Assembly (NCBI GenBank): GCA_029259285.1
Contig: JAPDJB010000074.1
Location: forward strand, 1 to 14,596
Reading direction: 5' to 3'
Length of the DNA: 14,596 bases
Source: Candidatus Bathyarchaeota archaeon
GTDB taxonomy: Archaea; Thermoproteota; Bathyarchaeia; TCS64; B23
How positions within the stretch are numbered: position 1 is the first letter of the stretch; each line of letters begins with the position of its first letter. Below, in pieces: positions 5,988 through 12,273 of the stretch. The position numbers were made by a program, and so were the translations under genes. The notes under the pieces are model-generated. The model worked only from the letters and a program-made list of their open reading frames with translations. It did not search any database and was not told the DNA's origin.

Positions 5988-7666
5988 GGCATCACAGCCC
6001 CCCTGTTGGCGGAGGAGACGAGCCTGGAGTATCGAGCCAGATACCCCTTCCGAACCCTCGGCTCAGGTGGAGTCCAACTTCGACGACGCCTCTCCAGCTC
6101 CCCCTCCGAGACCATTAGGTTAAGCCTCCGCCTCTCAACATCCATCACTATACGGTCTCCATCCTCCACCAGGGCTATGGGGCCTCCCTCAGCGGCCTCA
6201 GGCGATATATGGCCGATACATGGCCCCCTAGTCGCCCCAGAGAAACGTCCATCCGTGGCGAGGGCCACACCCCTATCGAGGCCGGAACCCACCAGAGCTG
6301 CAGTCGCCGTCAGCATCTCCCTCATCCCAGGCCCACCCTTAGGGCCTTCATACCTTATGATGATGAAATCCCCCTCCTCGATGCCCCCTCCCTTAATCGC
6401 CTCAACGGCCTCCTCCTCTCGGTCAAAGACCCTCGCCGAGCCTTCAAACCTCCACATCTCCCTTGGGAGAGCAGCGACCTTTATGACGCAGCCGTCGGGG
6501 GCGAGGCTTCCATAGAGGATGGCGATGCCCCCCTCCCTATGAACCGGATCACTCCTCGGCCTGATCACCTCCCGGTTCCAGACCTGGGCTTTGGCCGTGA
6601 TCTCCGAAACCCTCATACCTGAGACCGTTAGGCAGCCTCCGTCGACGAGTTCTCCCAGCTCCCTCATCACAGCTGGGATTCCACCGGCGAGGTGGAGATC
6701 CCTAATCTTATAGGGGCCGGCTGGAGCCATGTTGCAGAGATGAGGCGTCCTACGGCTTATCTCATCGAAGATGTTGAGCCTCAACTCTATCCCAAGTTCA
6801 TGGGCTATGGCTGGTAGATGTAGCACCGTATTCGTCGAGCCTCCAAGGGCCATATCGACGGCTATGGCATTTCTGAAGGCCTCCTCCGTCATGATGTCGC
6901 TGGGCCTCACATCCTTCCTCAGGAGCTCCATGATGCGTCTACCGGTCTTAACGGCCAATCTGAAGCGCTCCGCGCCCATAGATGGCGCCGTCGCCATGTA
7001 GGGGAGGGCCATGCCGATGGCCTCTATGAGGCACTGCATCGAGTTTGCTGTGAACATGCCGCCGCAGGCCCCTGGGCCACCACAGCAGGTGTCCTCCAGA
7101 TACCTAAACTCCTCAGGGGTGATCTCGCCGCCTCTGACGAGGCTCTCAGCCTCCATGAGGTTCTGAACGGTGATGGAGCATCCCTTAAACCTACCCCACC
7201 TGGGATAGCCTGGCTCCATGGGGCCGCCGAGGCAGAAGATTGTGGGTATGTTGAGCCTTGCGGCGGCCATCATCATCCCAGGGTCTATCTTGTCGCAGGT
7301 TGTGAGGCAGACCATGGCGTCGAAGCCGTGGGCCTCGATCATCACCTCTATCGAGTCGGCGATGATCTCCCTGCTGGGCAGGGACATACGCATACCCTCA
7401 TGCCCCATGGCTATACCATCGCAGACCGCGATGGTATTGAACTCAAGCGGAGTCCCACCAGCCTCGAGGACGCCCCTCTTCACCATCTCCGCCAGCAGCT
7501 TCAGGTGGAAATGCCCTGGGACGATCTCGTTCCAGGAGTTGACAATGGCGATGAGGGGTCTCCCGAGCTCCTCGTCGGTGAGGCCAACCCCCTTCAGCAG
7601 TGATCTATGGATACCTCGGCTGAGGCCGTCTAGGACTCCACTGCTCCTCCATCTGGGGTTGCTCAT
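5984..7666 (-). CDS. ilvD: Dihydroxy-acid dehydratase
   Basis: A 560-residue IlvD/Edd-family enzyme of normal length. It dehydrates 2,3-dihydroxyisovalerate and 2,3-dihydroxy-3-methylvalerate to the 2-oxoacids, the third common step of valine, leucine and isoleucine synthesis. Visible motifs are NSWNEIVPGHFHL (43-55), DGIAMGHEGM (83-92), TTCDKIDPGM (122-131), with a cluster-ligand cysteine at 124 and, by homology, the metal-site lysine at 126, CCGGPGACGGMFTANSM (194-210) with Cys201, and the catalytic-serine loop TDGRFSG (471-477, Ser476). The NSWNE-VPGH form lacks the PCN cysteine of the plant-type [2Fe-2S] enzymes. Related sugar-acid dehydratases are the alternative, since some archaeal IlvD enzymes also accept aldonic acids. 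ATG 7666 sits about 28 nt from a TATA box, predicting a leaderless mRNA. No other ilv gene is nearby. Confidence 0.92.
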   Translation of the reverse strand: MSNPRWRSSGVLDGLSRGIHRSLLKGVGLTDEELGRPLIAIVNSWNEIVPGHFHLKLLAEMVKRGVLEAGGTPLEFNTIAVCDGIAMGHEGMRMSLPSREIIADSIEVMIEAHGFDAMVCLTTCDKIDPGMMMAAARLNIPTIFCLGGPMEPGYPRWGRFKGCSITVQNLMEAESLVRGGEITPEEFRYLEDTCCGGPGACGGMFTANSMQCLIEAIGMALPYMATAPSMGAERFRLAVKTGRRIMELLRKDVRPSDIMTEEAFRNAIAVDMALGGSTNTVLHLPAIAHELGIELRLNIFDEISRRTPHLCNMAPAGPYKIRDLHLAGGIPAVMRELGELVDGGCLTVSGMRVSEITAKAQVWNREVIRPRSDPVHREGGIAILYGSLAPDGCVIKVAALPREMWRFEGSARVFDREEEAVEAIKGGGIEEGDFIIIRYEGPKGGPGMREMLTATAALVGSGLDRGVALATDGRFSGATRGPCIGHISPEAAEGGPIALVEDGDRIVMDVERRRLNLMVSEGELERRRRSWTPPEPRVRKGYLARYSRLVSSANRGAVMP

Positions 7667-7690
7667 GTTTCTTAGAGGTGAGGATAAGGG

Positions 7691-7697
7691 TTTAAAA
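7691..7697. promoter_or_regulatory. Shared TATA box, ilvD / methyltransferase
   Basis: TTTAAAA is the clearest TATA-like element in the 56 bp between the ATG of ilvD (7666, minus) and the TTG of the methyltransferase (7723, plus). Its core TTTAAA is palindromic and centred within 1 bp of the midpoint, 28-29 nt from each start. Both genes could start leaderless from it. Confidence 0.5.
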
Positions 7698-7722
7698 CGG
7701 TTTCCAGCTTTCAGGTAATTGA

Positions 7723-8322
7723 TTGAAGGGGTTAGATATGGTTATCCTCCCCTCTTTGTCTCAGAATTTTGAGATGAAGAGTGGCTTCGAGGAGAAGAGA
7801 CGTATCATGGAGGCCTTCGACAGCATGGGCGGAGGCCTCTATGAGGCCCTATACAAGGGGGAGCAGGAGAAGAAGTATGAGAGCTTCCTATCCCATCTAG
7901 GGCATATCGAAGGCGTAGCCCTCGACAACGGCTGCGGAACAGGCCTCCTCCTGGAGCGGCTTAATGTGGAGACTGTAGGCCTCGACTTCTCATCCTCCCT
8001 CATCTCCACAGCCCGCCGAAAGGGGTTGAGGGGGAAACATCTCATCCTCGGGGACGCCGAGAACCTCCCCTTCAGAGACGGCGTCTATCAATACATCTTC
8101 GCCATAACCCTCATCAATAACACCCCAAACCCCCTTAAGGCCGTGGGGGAGATGGTTAGGGTCTCAAAGGATGGGGGGAAGCTCATCATAACGGCATTGA
8201 AGAAGTCCTTCAGCATGGAGAGTTTCCTAAGCCTTCTCAGGAGCTCCGGCCTAAAGGCAATTACCACGCCTCCAGACGAGGATCTGATGGATTGGGTCGT
8301 CATAGCGGTCTTGGTAAACTGA
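7723..8322 (+). CDS. Class I SAM-dependent methyltransferase
   Basis: A 199-residue protein of the UbiE/Methyltransf_11 type. Motif I is ALDNGCGTG (66-74), the acidic residue that binds the SAM ribose is probably Asp88 in VGLDFS, and GDAENLPF (110-117) is the usual adenine-side motif; ITLINNTPNP and VSKDGGKLIITALK follow as later strands of the Rossmann-like fold. The substrate cannot be told: it could be a small molecule, lipid precursor or macromolecule. The TTG at 7723 is chosen because it lies 29 nt from the TATA box and mirrors the spacing of other genes here. ATG 7738, preceded by a weak GGGG, and ATG 7771 are alternatives, and the first 15-20 residues carry no recognisable motif. The Sm-like gene follows after 18 bp, so the two may be cotranscribed. 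Confidence 0.75.
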   Translation: MKGLDMVILPSLSQNFEMKSGFEEKRRIMEAFDSMGGGLYEALYKGEQEKKYESFLSHLGHIEGVALDNGCGTGLLLERLNVETVGLDFSSSLISTARRKGLRGKHLILGDAENLPFRDGVYQYIFAITLINNTPNPLKAVGEMVRVSKDGGKLIITALKKSFSMESFLSLLRSSGLKAITTPPDEDLMDWVVIAVLVN

Positions 8323-8328
8323 GAAAGC

Positions 8329-8334
8329 TTTAAA
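8329..8334 (+). promoter_or_regulatory. Possible internal TATA box before the Sm-like gene
   Basis: TTTAAA sits in the 18-bp gap before the Sm-like gene. Initiation 26-29 nt downstream would fall near 8358-8361, after the ATG at 8341 and before an in-frame GTG at 8368. It may therefore supply a second transcript with a shorter protein, or be fortuitous. Confidence 0.3.
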
Positions 8335-8340
8335 GGGGGG

Positions 8341-8634
8341 ATGAGGGGGTCATATACGGGGCCTCCCGTGCCGAGCTTAGAGCCTAGTAAGAAGCCCCTC
8401 AACGTCCTGATAAAGAGCGTGGGGAGCAACGTCGTCGTCTGCCTAAAGAGCAGGGACACCTACTGGGGTAGGATGATTAGGGCTGACGGCTACATGAACG
8501 TCCTATTGGAGGGGGCGAAGGAGTATAACAGTGAGGGAGTGGTCACCAACTATGGAAACGTCTTCATCAGAGGCAACAACATCCTCTACATCTGCATCGA
8601 GCCAGCGAATCCGCCGAAGCCTCAGGCAGAGTAG
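8341..8634 (+). CDS. Archaeal Sm-like (LSm/SmAP) RNA-binding protein
   Basis: A 97-residue protein with a complete Sm fold. The Sm1 motif spans about 19-60, with RADGYMNVLLEGA carrying the conserved Asp49 and Asn53 that line the RNA pocket. Sm2 is GNVFIRGNNILYICIE (72-87), with the IRGN core that binds uridine. Such proteins form ring-shaped heptamers that bind U-rich RNA and are linked to RNA processing or turnover. The tail after 88 is short and Pro-rich, and about 18 residues precede the fold. ATG 8341 directly follows a GGGGGG tract; GTG 8368, with GGGG six bases upstream, is an alternative start closer to the fold. In many archaea the Sm gene is followed by the gene for ribosomal protein L37e; here a convergent gene begins 8 bp later, so that pairing is absent. 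Confidence 0.9.
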   Translation: MRGSYTGPPVPSLEPSKKPLNVLIKSVGSNVVVCLKSRDTYWGRMIRADGYMNVLLEGAKEYNSEGVVTNYGNVFIRGNNILYICIEPANPPKPQAE

Positions 8635-8642
8635 TCAGCCAC

Positions 8643-9266
8643 TCATGTGAGCGGGGGATACTTTGAATAAGCCACCCTACTCGGTTTTAGGCCCAGCTTT
8701 ACAGCCAGCTCAGCCATCTTCAGCGAGGCCTCAGCCCCATCGATGACTGGAACCCCAAGCTCCTCACGGAGCCGTCGGCCCAGACCCCACAGGGCGAGAC
8801 AGCCGAGGTAGAAGGAGTCTCCTTCACCCCTCTCGATTCGTTCACGGATCATCCTCTTCAAAATCTCCACAGTCCTCTCCAGGTCTCTACGCATCTCCAG
8901 AACCGGCATATCGGGGACGATGCAGCAGGGCTTCTCGCCGCACATGGAGGCCAGGAGCCTCATCACCTCCCCAGGGCCTATGACGGGGATATCCACCAGC
9001 TCCCTGGCGGCCTCCAGGGCTGGGTCGCCCCCACACCAGATTATGACGGCGTCGCATCCCTCCTCCTCAGCCTCCTTAACCAGCCTCAAAACCTCAGGCC
9101 CCGCCTCCACCTCATCTACCCTAGACTCAATCGCCGGAGGCCCCACCCTAATCGGAGTCATCTCCACCTCAGTTCCAGGGTCAGCTATGCTCCTGAGATA
9201 CCTCAACCTCTCCTCTATGGCCTCGGGCGTCAATCCAGTTATGGGGACGACAACCCTGATACGCAT
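8643..9266 (-). CDS. Asp/Glu/hydantoin racemase family protein
   Basis: A cofactor-independent racemase-type protein of about 207 residues. Counting from the longer TTG start at 9284, the two catalytic-cysteine positions are Cys84 in VIIWCGGDP and Cys162 in YLGCLAL. Other family blocks are RVVVPITG at the N-terminus, VGPPAIESRVDE, IPVIGPGE, GVPVIDGAEASLKMAE and the closing YSKYPPL. The GP-IES and GDP-L-AARE patterns are those of the hydantoin-racemase branch, but the branch is functionally mixed (hydantoin racemases, Asp/Glu racemases, maleate isomerases), so I name no substrate. The ATG at 9266 is preferred: it begins at MRIRVVVPITG and lies 27 nt from the TATA box shared with ubiX. No hydantoinase or carbamoylase gene is nearby to support hydantoin use. 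Confidence 0.8.
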   Translation of the reverse strand: MRIRVVVPITGLTPEAIEERLRYLRSIADPGTEVEMTPIRVGPPAIESRVDEVEAGPEVLRLVKEAEEEGCDAVIIWCGGDPALEAARELVDIPVIGPGEVMRLLASMCGEKPCCIVPDMPVLEMRRDLERTVEILKRMIRERIERGEGDSFYLGCLALWGLGRRLREELGVPVIDGAEASLKMAELAVKLGLKPSRVAYSKYPPLT

Positions 9267-9290
9267 ATTGATGGATGACGTCAAACCCCT

Positions 9291-9297
9291 TTTATAG
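9291..9297. promoter_or_regulatory. Shared TATA box, racemase / ubiX
   Basis: TTTATAG matches YTTAWAN on the plus strand, and the same site reads CTATAAA on the minus strand. It is the only TATA-like element in the 53 bp between ATG 9266 (minus) and ATG 9320 (plus), at 26-28 nt from each. No ribosome-binding site precedes either start. Confidence 0.5.
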
Positions 9298-9319
9298 ATT
9301 GGCGATGCCTCTGAGAACG

Positions 9320-9871
9320 ATGAGGCTCATCGTCGCCGTGACGGGGGCGAGCGGCGTCATCTACGCCAAGAGACTTCTCGAAGAGCTGAGGAAGAGAGAT
9401 GTGGAGATCCACCTCATAGTCAGCGATGCGGGTAGACTCGTGGCGGAGGAGGAGCTTGGAGGCGTCGAGGCTTTAGAAGCCCTAGCCGATAGGGTCTATG
9501 ACCCCAGCGACCTCATGGCATCTCCAACCAGCGGCTCCTTCAAGGTCGATGGCATGGTCATCGTCCCAGCCTCTATGAAGACGGTGGCGGCCATCGCCAA
9601 TGGCTACGCTGGCAATCTCATCACCAGGGCCGCCGACGTCCAGATCAAGGAGGGGAGGAGGCTGATAGTTGTTCCCAGGGAGACCCCCCTAAGCCCCATA
9701 CACCTCAGAAACCTCTATAGGCTCAGCCTGATGGGGGTTAGAGTTCTACCGGCCTCACCAGCCTTCTACCATAAACCTGAGAGTGTGAGGGAGCTTGTAG
9801 ATTTCATAGTGGGGAAAATCCTTGAGCAGCTTGGATTCAGCCACGATCTCTATAGGCCTTGGAGCCGTTAG
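9320..9871 (+). CDS. ubiX: UbiX-type flavin prenyltransferase
   Basis: A 183-residue flavoprotein of the UbiX/Pad1 family, which attaches a dimethylallyl group to FMN to make prenyl-FMN, the cofactor of UbiD-type decarboxylases. Visible motifs are the N-terminal flavin loop VAVTGASGVIYAKRLL (5-20), PASMKTVAAIANGYAGNLITRAADV, RRLIVVPRETPLSPIHLRN and LPASPAFYHKP near the C-terminus, in the family order. The ATG at 9320 is chosen because MRLIVAVTGASG is the normal N-terminus and a TATA box lies 26 nt upstream; ATGs at 9275 and 9305 would add residues with no family match. No ubiD is in the window. In archaea the known need for prenyl-FMN includes anhydromevalonate phosphate decarboxylase of the modified mevalonate pathway, so an isoprenoid role is likely. 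It overlaps the convergent HD gene by TTAG. Confidence 0.92.
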   Translation: MRLIVAVTGASGVIYAKRLLEELRKRDVEIHLIVSDAGRLVAEEELGGVEALEALADRVYDPSDLMASPTSGSFKVDGMVIVPASMKTVAAIANGYAGNLITRAADVQIKEGRRLIVVPRETPLSPIHLRNLYRLSLMGVRVLPASPAFYHKPESVRELVDFIVGKILEQLGFSHDLYRPWSR

Positions 9872-10443
9872 GTTTCGAGGTTTAGCTCCCTCTCCAGCTG
9901 CTCAAGGTATTGGAGCATGAATCTATGCCGCTCCTCCGCCATCCTCCTCGCCTCCTCGGTATATAGCAGCTCCCTAAGCCTCAGCAGCTTCTCATGGAAA
10001 TGCTTTATAAAACCCTCTATGGGTCTTCGATGCTCCCCGCTGTAGGTTGCGGCCCTATAGATGCCTACGGCTCCCATGGCGTCCAGCTTGTCGGCGTCAG
10101 ATAACACCTTCGCCTCGAGGGTTCTCGGCGCTCTCCCCCCACTGAAGCTGTGGGTCTCTATGGCCTCGACAACGGCCTCGATCCTATCGGGCTTAAGGCC
10201 TATTCTCATTAGGATCTCCCTAGCCCTCCTCGCCCCAGCCTCGGCGTGGTCGATCTCCCCTCTACCTATATCGTGGAGGAGGGCTGCGGGGAGTAGTATA
10301 CCCAAATCCGCATTCACCCTCTGACCTATATGGAGGGCGAGCCTGAAGACGCGTTCTGTATGCTCATAGCCGTGGGTTCCACCCTCGGGTAAGAGCCTCC
10401 TCACCTCCTCCCTGAGATTTCTTAGGAGCTTCTGGAGGTTCAT
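9868..10443 (-). CDS. HD-domain phosphohydrolase (YedJ/YpgQ-like)
   Basis: A 191-residue soluble HD-superfamily protein. Metal-ligand candidates are His28 (HGYEHTERV), His57-Asp58 (ALLHDIGRG), His98 (ETHSFSG) and Asp116/Asp118 in LSDADKLDAMGAVGIYR, the last being the block that marks the YedJ/YpgQ branch. HD proteins are metal-dependent phosphohydrolases, and the Bacillus YpgQ relative has been reported to act on nucleoside triphosphates, but the substrate here is unknown. The ATG at 10443 overlaps the stop of the OB-fold gene as ATGA, so the two are translated as a coupled pair and probably share one promoter upstream of the OB gene. The C-terminal 40 residues form a charged helix. The pairing suggests a link to nucleotide or nucleic-acid metabolism, which is inference. 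Confidence 0.82.
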   Translation of the reverse strand: MNLQKLLRNLREEVRRLLPEGGTHGYEHTERVFRLALHIGQRVNADLGILLPAALLHDIGRGEIDHAEAGARRAREILMRIGLKPDRIEAVVEAIETHSFSGGRAPRTLEAKVLSDADKLDAMGAVGIYRAATYSGEHRRPIEGFIKHFHEKLLRLRELLYTEEARRMAEERHRFMLQYLEQLERELNLET

Positions 10444-10742
10444 TTTCCCACCAGCCTGATCTCGGATTCTCTGCCGATGTTGATGTGTATAACTCCCTGG
10501 AAGGAGGTGATGAAGCAGTTCCTCAACTCCACGATGGAGCCTTCCCCTATGCTCTCAAGCTGCTCTATGGATTCATTCCAAACGTTGAGGAGCGCCCTAC
10601 CCGTCTCGTCTTCGACCTCCCCCTCGACGAGTAGATGCTCCAAACCCCTCGCCGTCTTCACCCTCCTAGGATTCTTCAGATTGATTATCCTCACCTTGAG
10701 GTCTACGCCCTCCATTCCAGGTCTCAGCTCCACGATCCTCAA
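10440..10742 (-). CDS. Single OB-fold nucleic-acid-binding protein (SSB/RPA-like)
   Basis: A 100-residue protein consisting of one OB fold. LRPGMEGVDLKVRIINLKNPRRV at 6-28, EGEVEDETGRALLNVWNE (40-57) and the closing strands IVELRNCFITSFQGVIHINIGR (70-91) follow the order seen in crenarchaeal SSB and in archaeal RPA OB domains; Trp55 and Phe81 are candidates for base stacking. Unlike SSB it has no flexible acidic C-terminal tail, so it may bind single-stranded DNA or RNA without recruiting partners, or work as a subunit. TTG 10742 is the chosen start because a TATA-like box lies about 29 nt upstream on the minus strand; ATG 10715 (residue 10) would remove part of the first strand. It is first in an operon with the HD phosphohydrolase, overlapping by four bases. 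Confidence 0.78.
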   Translation of the reverse strand: MRIVELRPGMEGVDLKVRIINLKNPRRVKTARGLEHLLVEGEVEDETGRALLNVWNESIEQLESIGEGSIVELRNCFITSFQGVIHINIGRESEIRLVGK

Positions 10743-10768
10743 GTCTTCAAACCACCATTAGGAGGGGA

Positions 10769-10775
10769 GATAAAA
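10769..10775 (-). promoter_or_regulatory. TATA box for the OB-fold/HD operon
   Basis: TTTTATC on the minus strand lies about 28-30 nt before the TTG at 10742, so the operon mRNA is probably leaderless or nearly so. Confidence 0.45.
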
Positions 10776-10794
10776 AGGGTGTCGACTCCTAACA

Positions 10795-10801
10795 CTTAAA
10801 C
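10795..10801 (+). promoter_or_regulatory. TATA box for the threonine-synthase-like gene
   Basis: CTTAAAC matches YTTAWAN and is centred 31 nt before the ATG at 10829. Unlike the three shared-box pairs, this divergent pair (starts 87 bp apart) has two separate boxes. Confidence 0.5.
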
Positions 10802-10828
10802 CCCACTGACGGTTATCTCCATACGTCG

Positions 10829-12241
10829 ATGGAGACCCCCTATCAGTTGAGGTGCTTCAGATGCGGGGCTGAGGCCGAGCCTACACCCTGGAATAGATGC
10901 CTACGATGCGGAGGCCTGCTGGAATATGTCTTCAACCCAGAGTATCTCAGGGATGTGCGGCTTAAGGGGCCTATCAACTTCTGGAGGTATAGGCCTCTCC
11001 TCCCAGGGGTTGATAGGGCCATAAGCCTAGGTGAGGGTGGGACGCCGCTCCACAGGGCTGAGAGACTCGGTGAGGCCCTCGGATTGAGGAACTTGATGCT
11101 GAAGGATGAGACTCGGAACCCGACGAACTCCTTTAAGGATAGGCCTGGCGCCCTCCTCATCTCAGACGCCTATAGTAGGGGCTTCGACGCCATCGTCTGC
11201 GCGACGAATGGGAATCAGGGCGCCTCCCTCGCCGCCTACTCAGCGAAGGTGGACATCGAGTGCCATCTTCTAATCCCAAGAGATGTTGATATGGGTAAGC
11301 TGGCTCAGATGATAGCCTATGACGCCTACATAGATGAGCAGTGTAGCAGCATAGAGGAGGCGATTAGGCTGTCGGTGGAGATGGTGGAGAGACATGGATG
11401 GTATCAGGCGACAGCGGAGCTGAACCCGCTGACGATAGAGGCGTTGAAGACCATCTCCTATGAACTCCATGAGCAGGGGGCTGAGGCCAACGTCGTCGTC
11501 GCCGCCATGGGCAGCGGAGCCACCATCCACTCCCTATGGAAGGGCTATGGCGAGATGAAGGCGATGGGCTGGGTGGAGGATCCCCCCAGACTCATCGGGG
11601 TTCAAGCTGAGGGCTGTCCACCCATCACTGAGGCCTTCAGGCTCGGCCTTGAGAAGCCCATGGAGGTGGAAGAGGCCTCCACGGGCGCCACGCCCATAAG
11701 GGTTGCCTCACCAATCTACGGTGAACTCGCCCTCAAGGCGATTAGGGAGTCGGGTGGCCTAGCCGTCTCCATCAGCGATGACGAGATGCTTGAGATGGAG
11801 AAGACCATCGCCCGCCTAGAGGGAGTCTTCGCTGAGCCGGCGAGCGCAGCCACGGTGGCTAGCCTTAAGACCCTCCTCGACTCGGGGGAGATCGACGGAG
11901 ATGAGAGGGTTGTCTGCCTCATCGCCAGCAGCGGCCTAAAGACCGATGACATACTTAGGGGATTGAAGATGAGGCGTCGACATCCAAGCCTCACATCGAG
12001 GCTTACAACGAAGGAGCGCATCCTGAGGCTGCTGGAGGAGGGGGAGACCTATGGATATGAGCTGTGGAAGAGACTCGGCAGGGGCATGACCCTCGGAGCC
12101 GTATATCAGCACATCTCATACCTCGAGGAGAAGGGGCTCATCGCCTCGAGGTTGATGGGTAAGAGGCGATACCTCAGATTGACGGAGAAGGGGCGTAAGG
12201 CTCTCAGGGCGCTTGAGGAGCTTCGAGACCTCCTCAGCTGA
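10829..12241 (+). CDS. thrC: Threonine-synthase-like PLP enzyme with C-terminal PadR-like winged helix
   Basis: A 470-residue fusion. Residues 9-27 form a zinc ribbon (Cys9, 12, 24, 27), common in archaeal threonine synthases. The PLP-enzyme core (about 45-380) has GEGGTPL (68-74), KDETRNPTNSFKDR with the PLP lysine at 103, GKLAQMIAYDA, ELNPLTIEALKTISYE and GVQAEGCPPI. This is the threonine synthase fold, which converts O-phosphohomoserine to threonine. Two loops differ from typical ThrC: the phosphate loop reads ATNGNQGAS (125-133) and the glycine loop AAMGSGAT (225-232), so the reaction is likely but not certain; another beta-replacement such as cysteate synthase is possible. Residues 392-470 are extra: a winged helix with YGYELWKRLG, GAVYQHISYLEEKGLI and RRYLRLTEKGRKAL, very like PadR. 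The frame is continuous, with no sign of a missed stop. Confidence 0.82.
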   Translation: METPYQLRCFRCGAEAEPTPWNRCLRCGGLLEYVFNPEYLRDVRLKGPINFWRYRPLLPGVDRAISLGEGGTPLHRAERLGEALGLRNLMLKDETRNPTNSFKDRPGALLISDAYSRGFDAIVCATNGNQGASLAAYSAKVDIECHLLIPRDVDMGKLAQMIAYDAYIDEQCSSIEEAIRLSVEMVERHGWYQATAELNPLTIEALKTISYELHEQGAEANVVVAAMGSGATIHSLWKGYGEMKAMGWVEDPPRLIGVQAEGCPPITEAFRLGLEKPMEVEEASTGATPIRVASPIYGELALKAIRESGGLAVSISDDEMLEMEKTIARLEGVFAEPASAATVASLKTLLDSGEIDGDERVVCLIASSGLKTDDILRGLKMRRRHPSLTSRLTTKERILRLLEEGETYGYELWKRLGRGMTLGAVYQHISYLEEKGLIASRLMGKRRYLRLTEKGRKALRALEELRDLLS

Positions 12242-12247
12242 GAGCAG

Positions 12248-12254
12248 TAATATA
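12248..12254 (+). promoter_or_regulatory. TATA box for the RIO2 gene
   Basis: TAATATA in the 32-bp gap after the threonine-synthase-like gene is centred 23-26 nt before the tandem ATGs at 12274 and 12277. RIO2 may therefore be transcribed on its own as a leaderless mRNA. Confidence 0.45.
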
Positions 12255-12273
12255 TGAGACGGCCCTAGACCTC

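Noticed and set aside
6006..6622. Plus-strand frames opposite ilvD
   Set aside because: They are Ser/Pro/Arg-rich shadow translations of a well-conserved enzyme on the other strand.
8635..8655. Small hairpin around CTCATGTGAG after the Sm-like gene
   Set aside because: The stem is only four base pairs with a two-base loop and no T-run, so it is not a credible terminator.
9275..9319. Extended N-terminus of UbiX (ATG 9275 or 9305)
   Set aside because: The extra residues have no family match, and the TATA box at 9291-9297 lies inside this stretch, so it would not be transcribed from that promoter.
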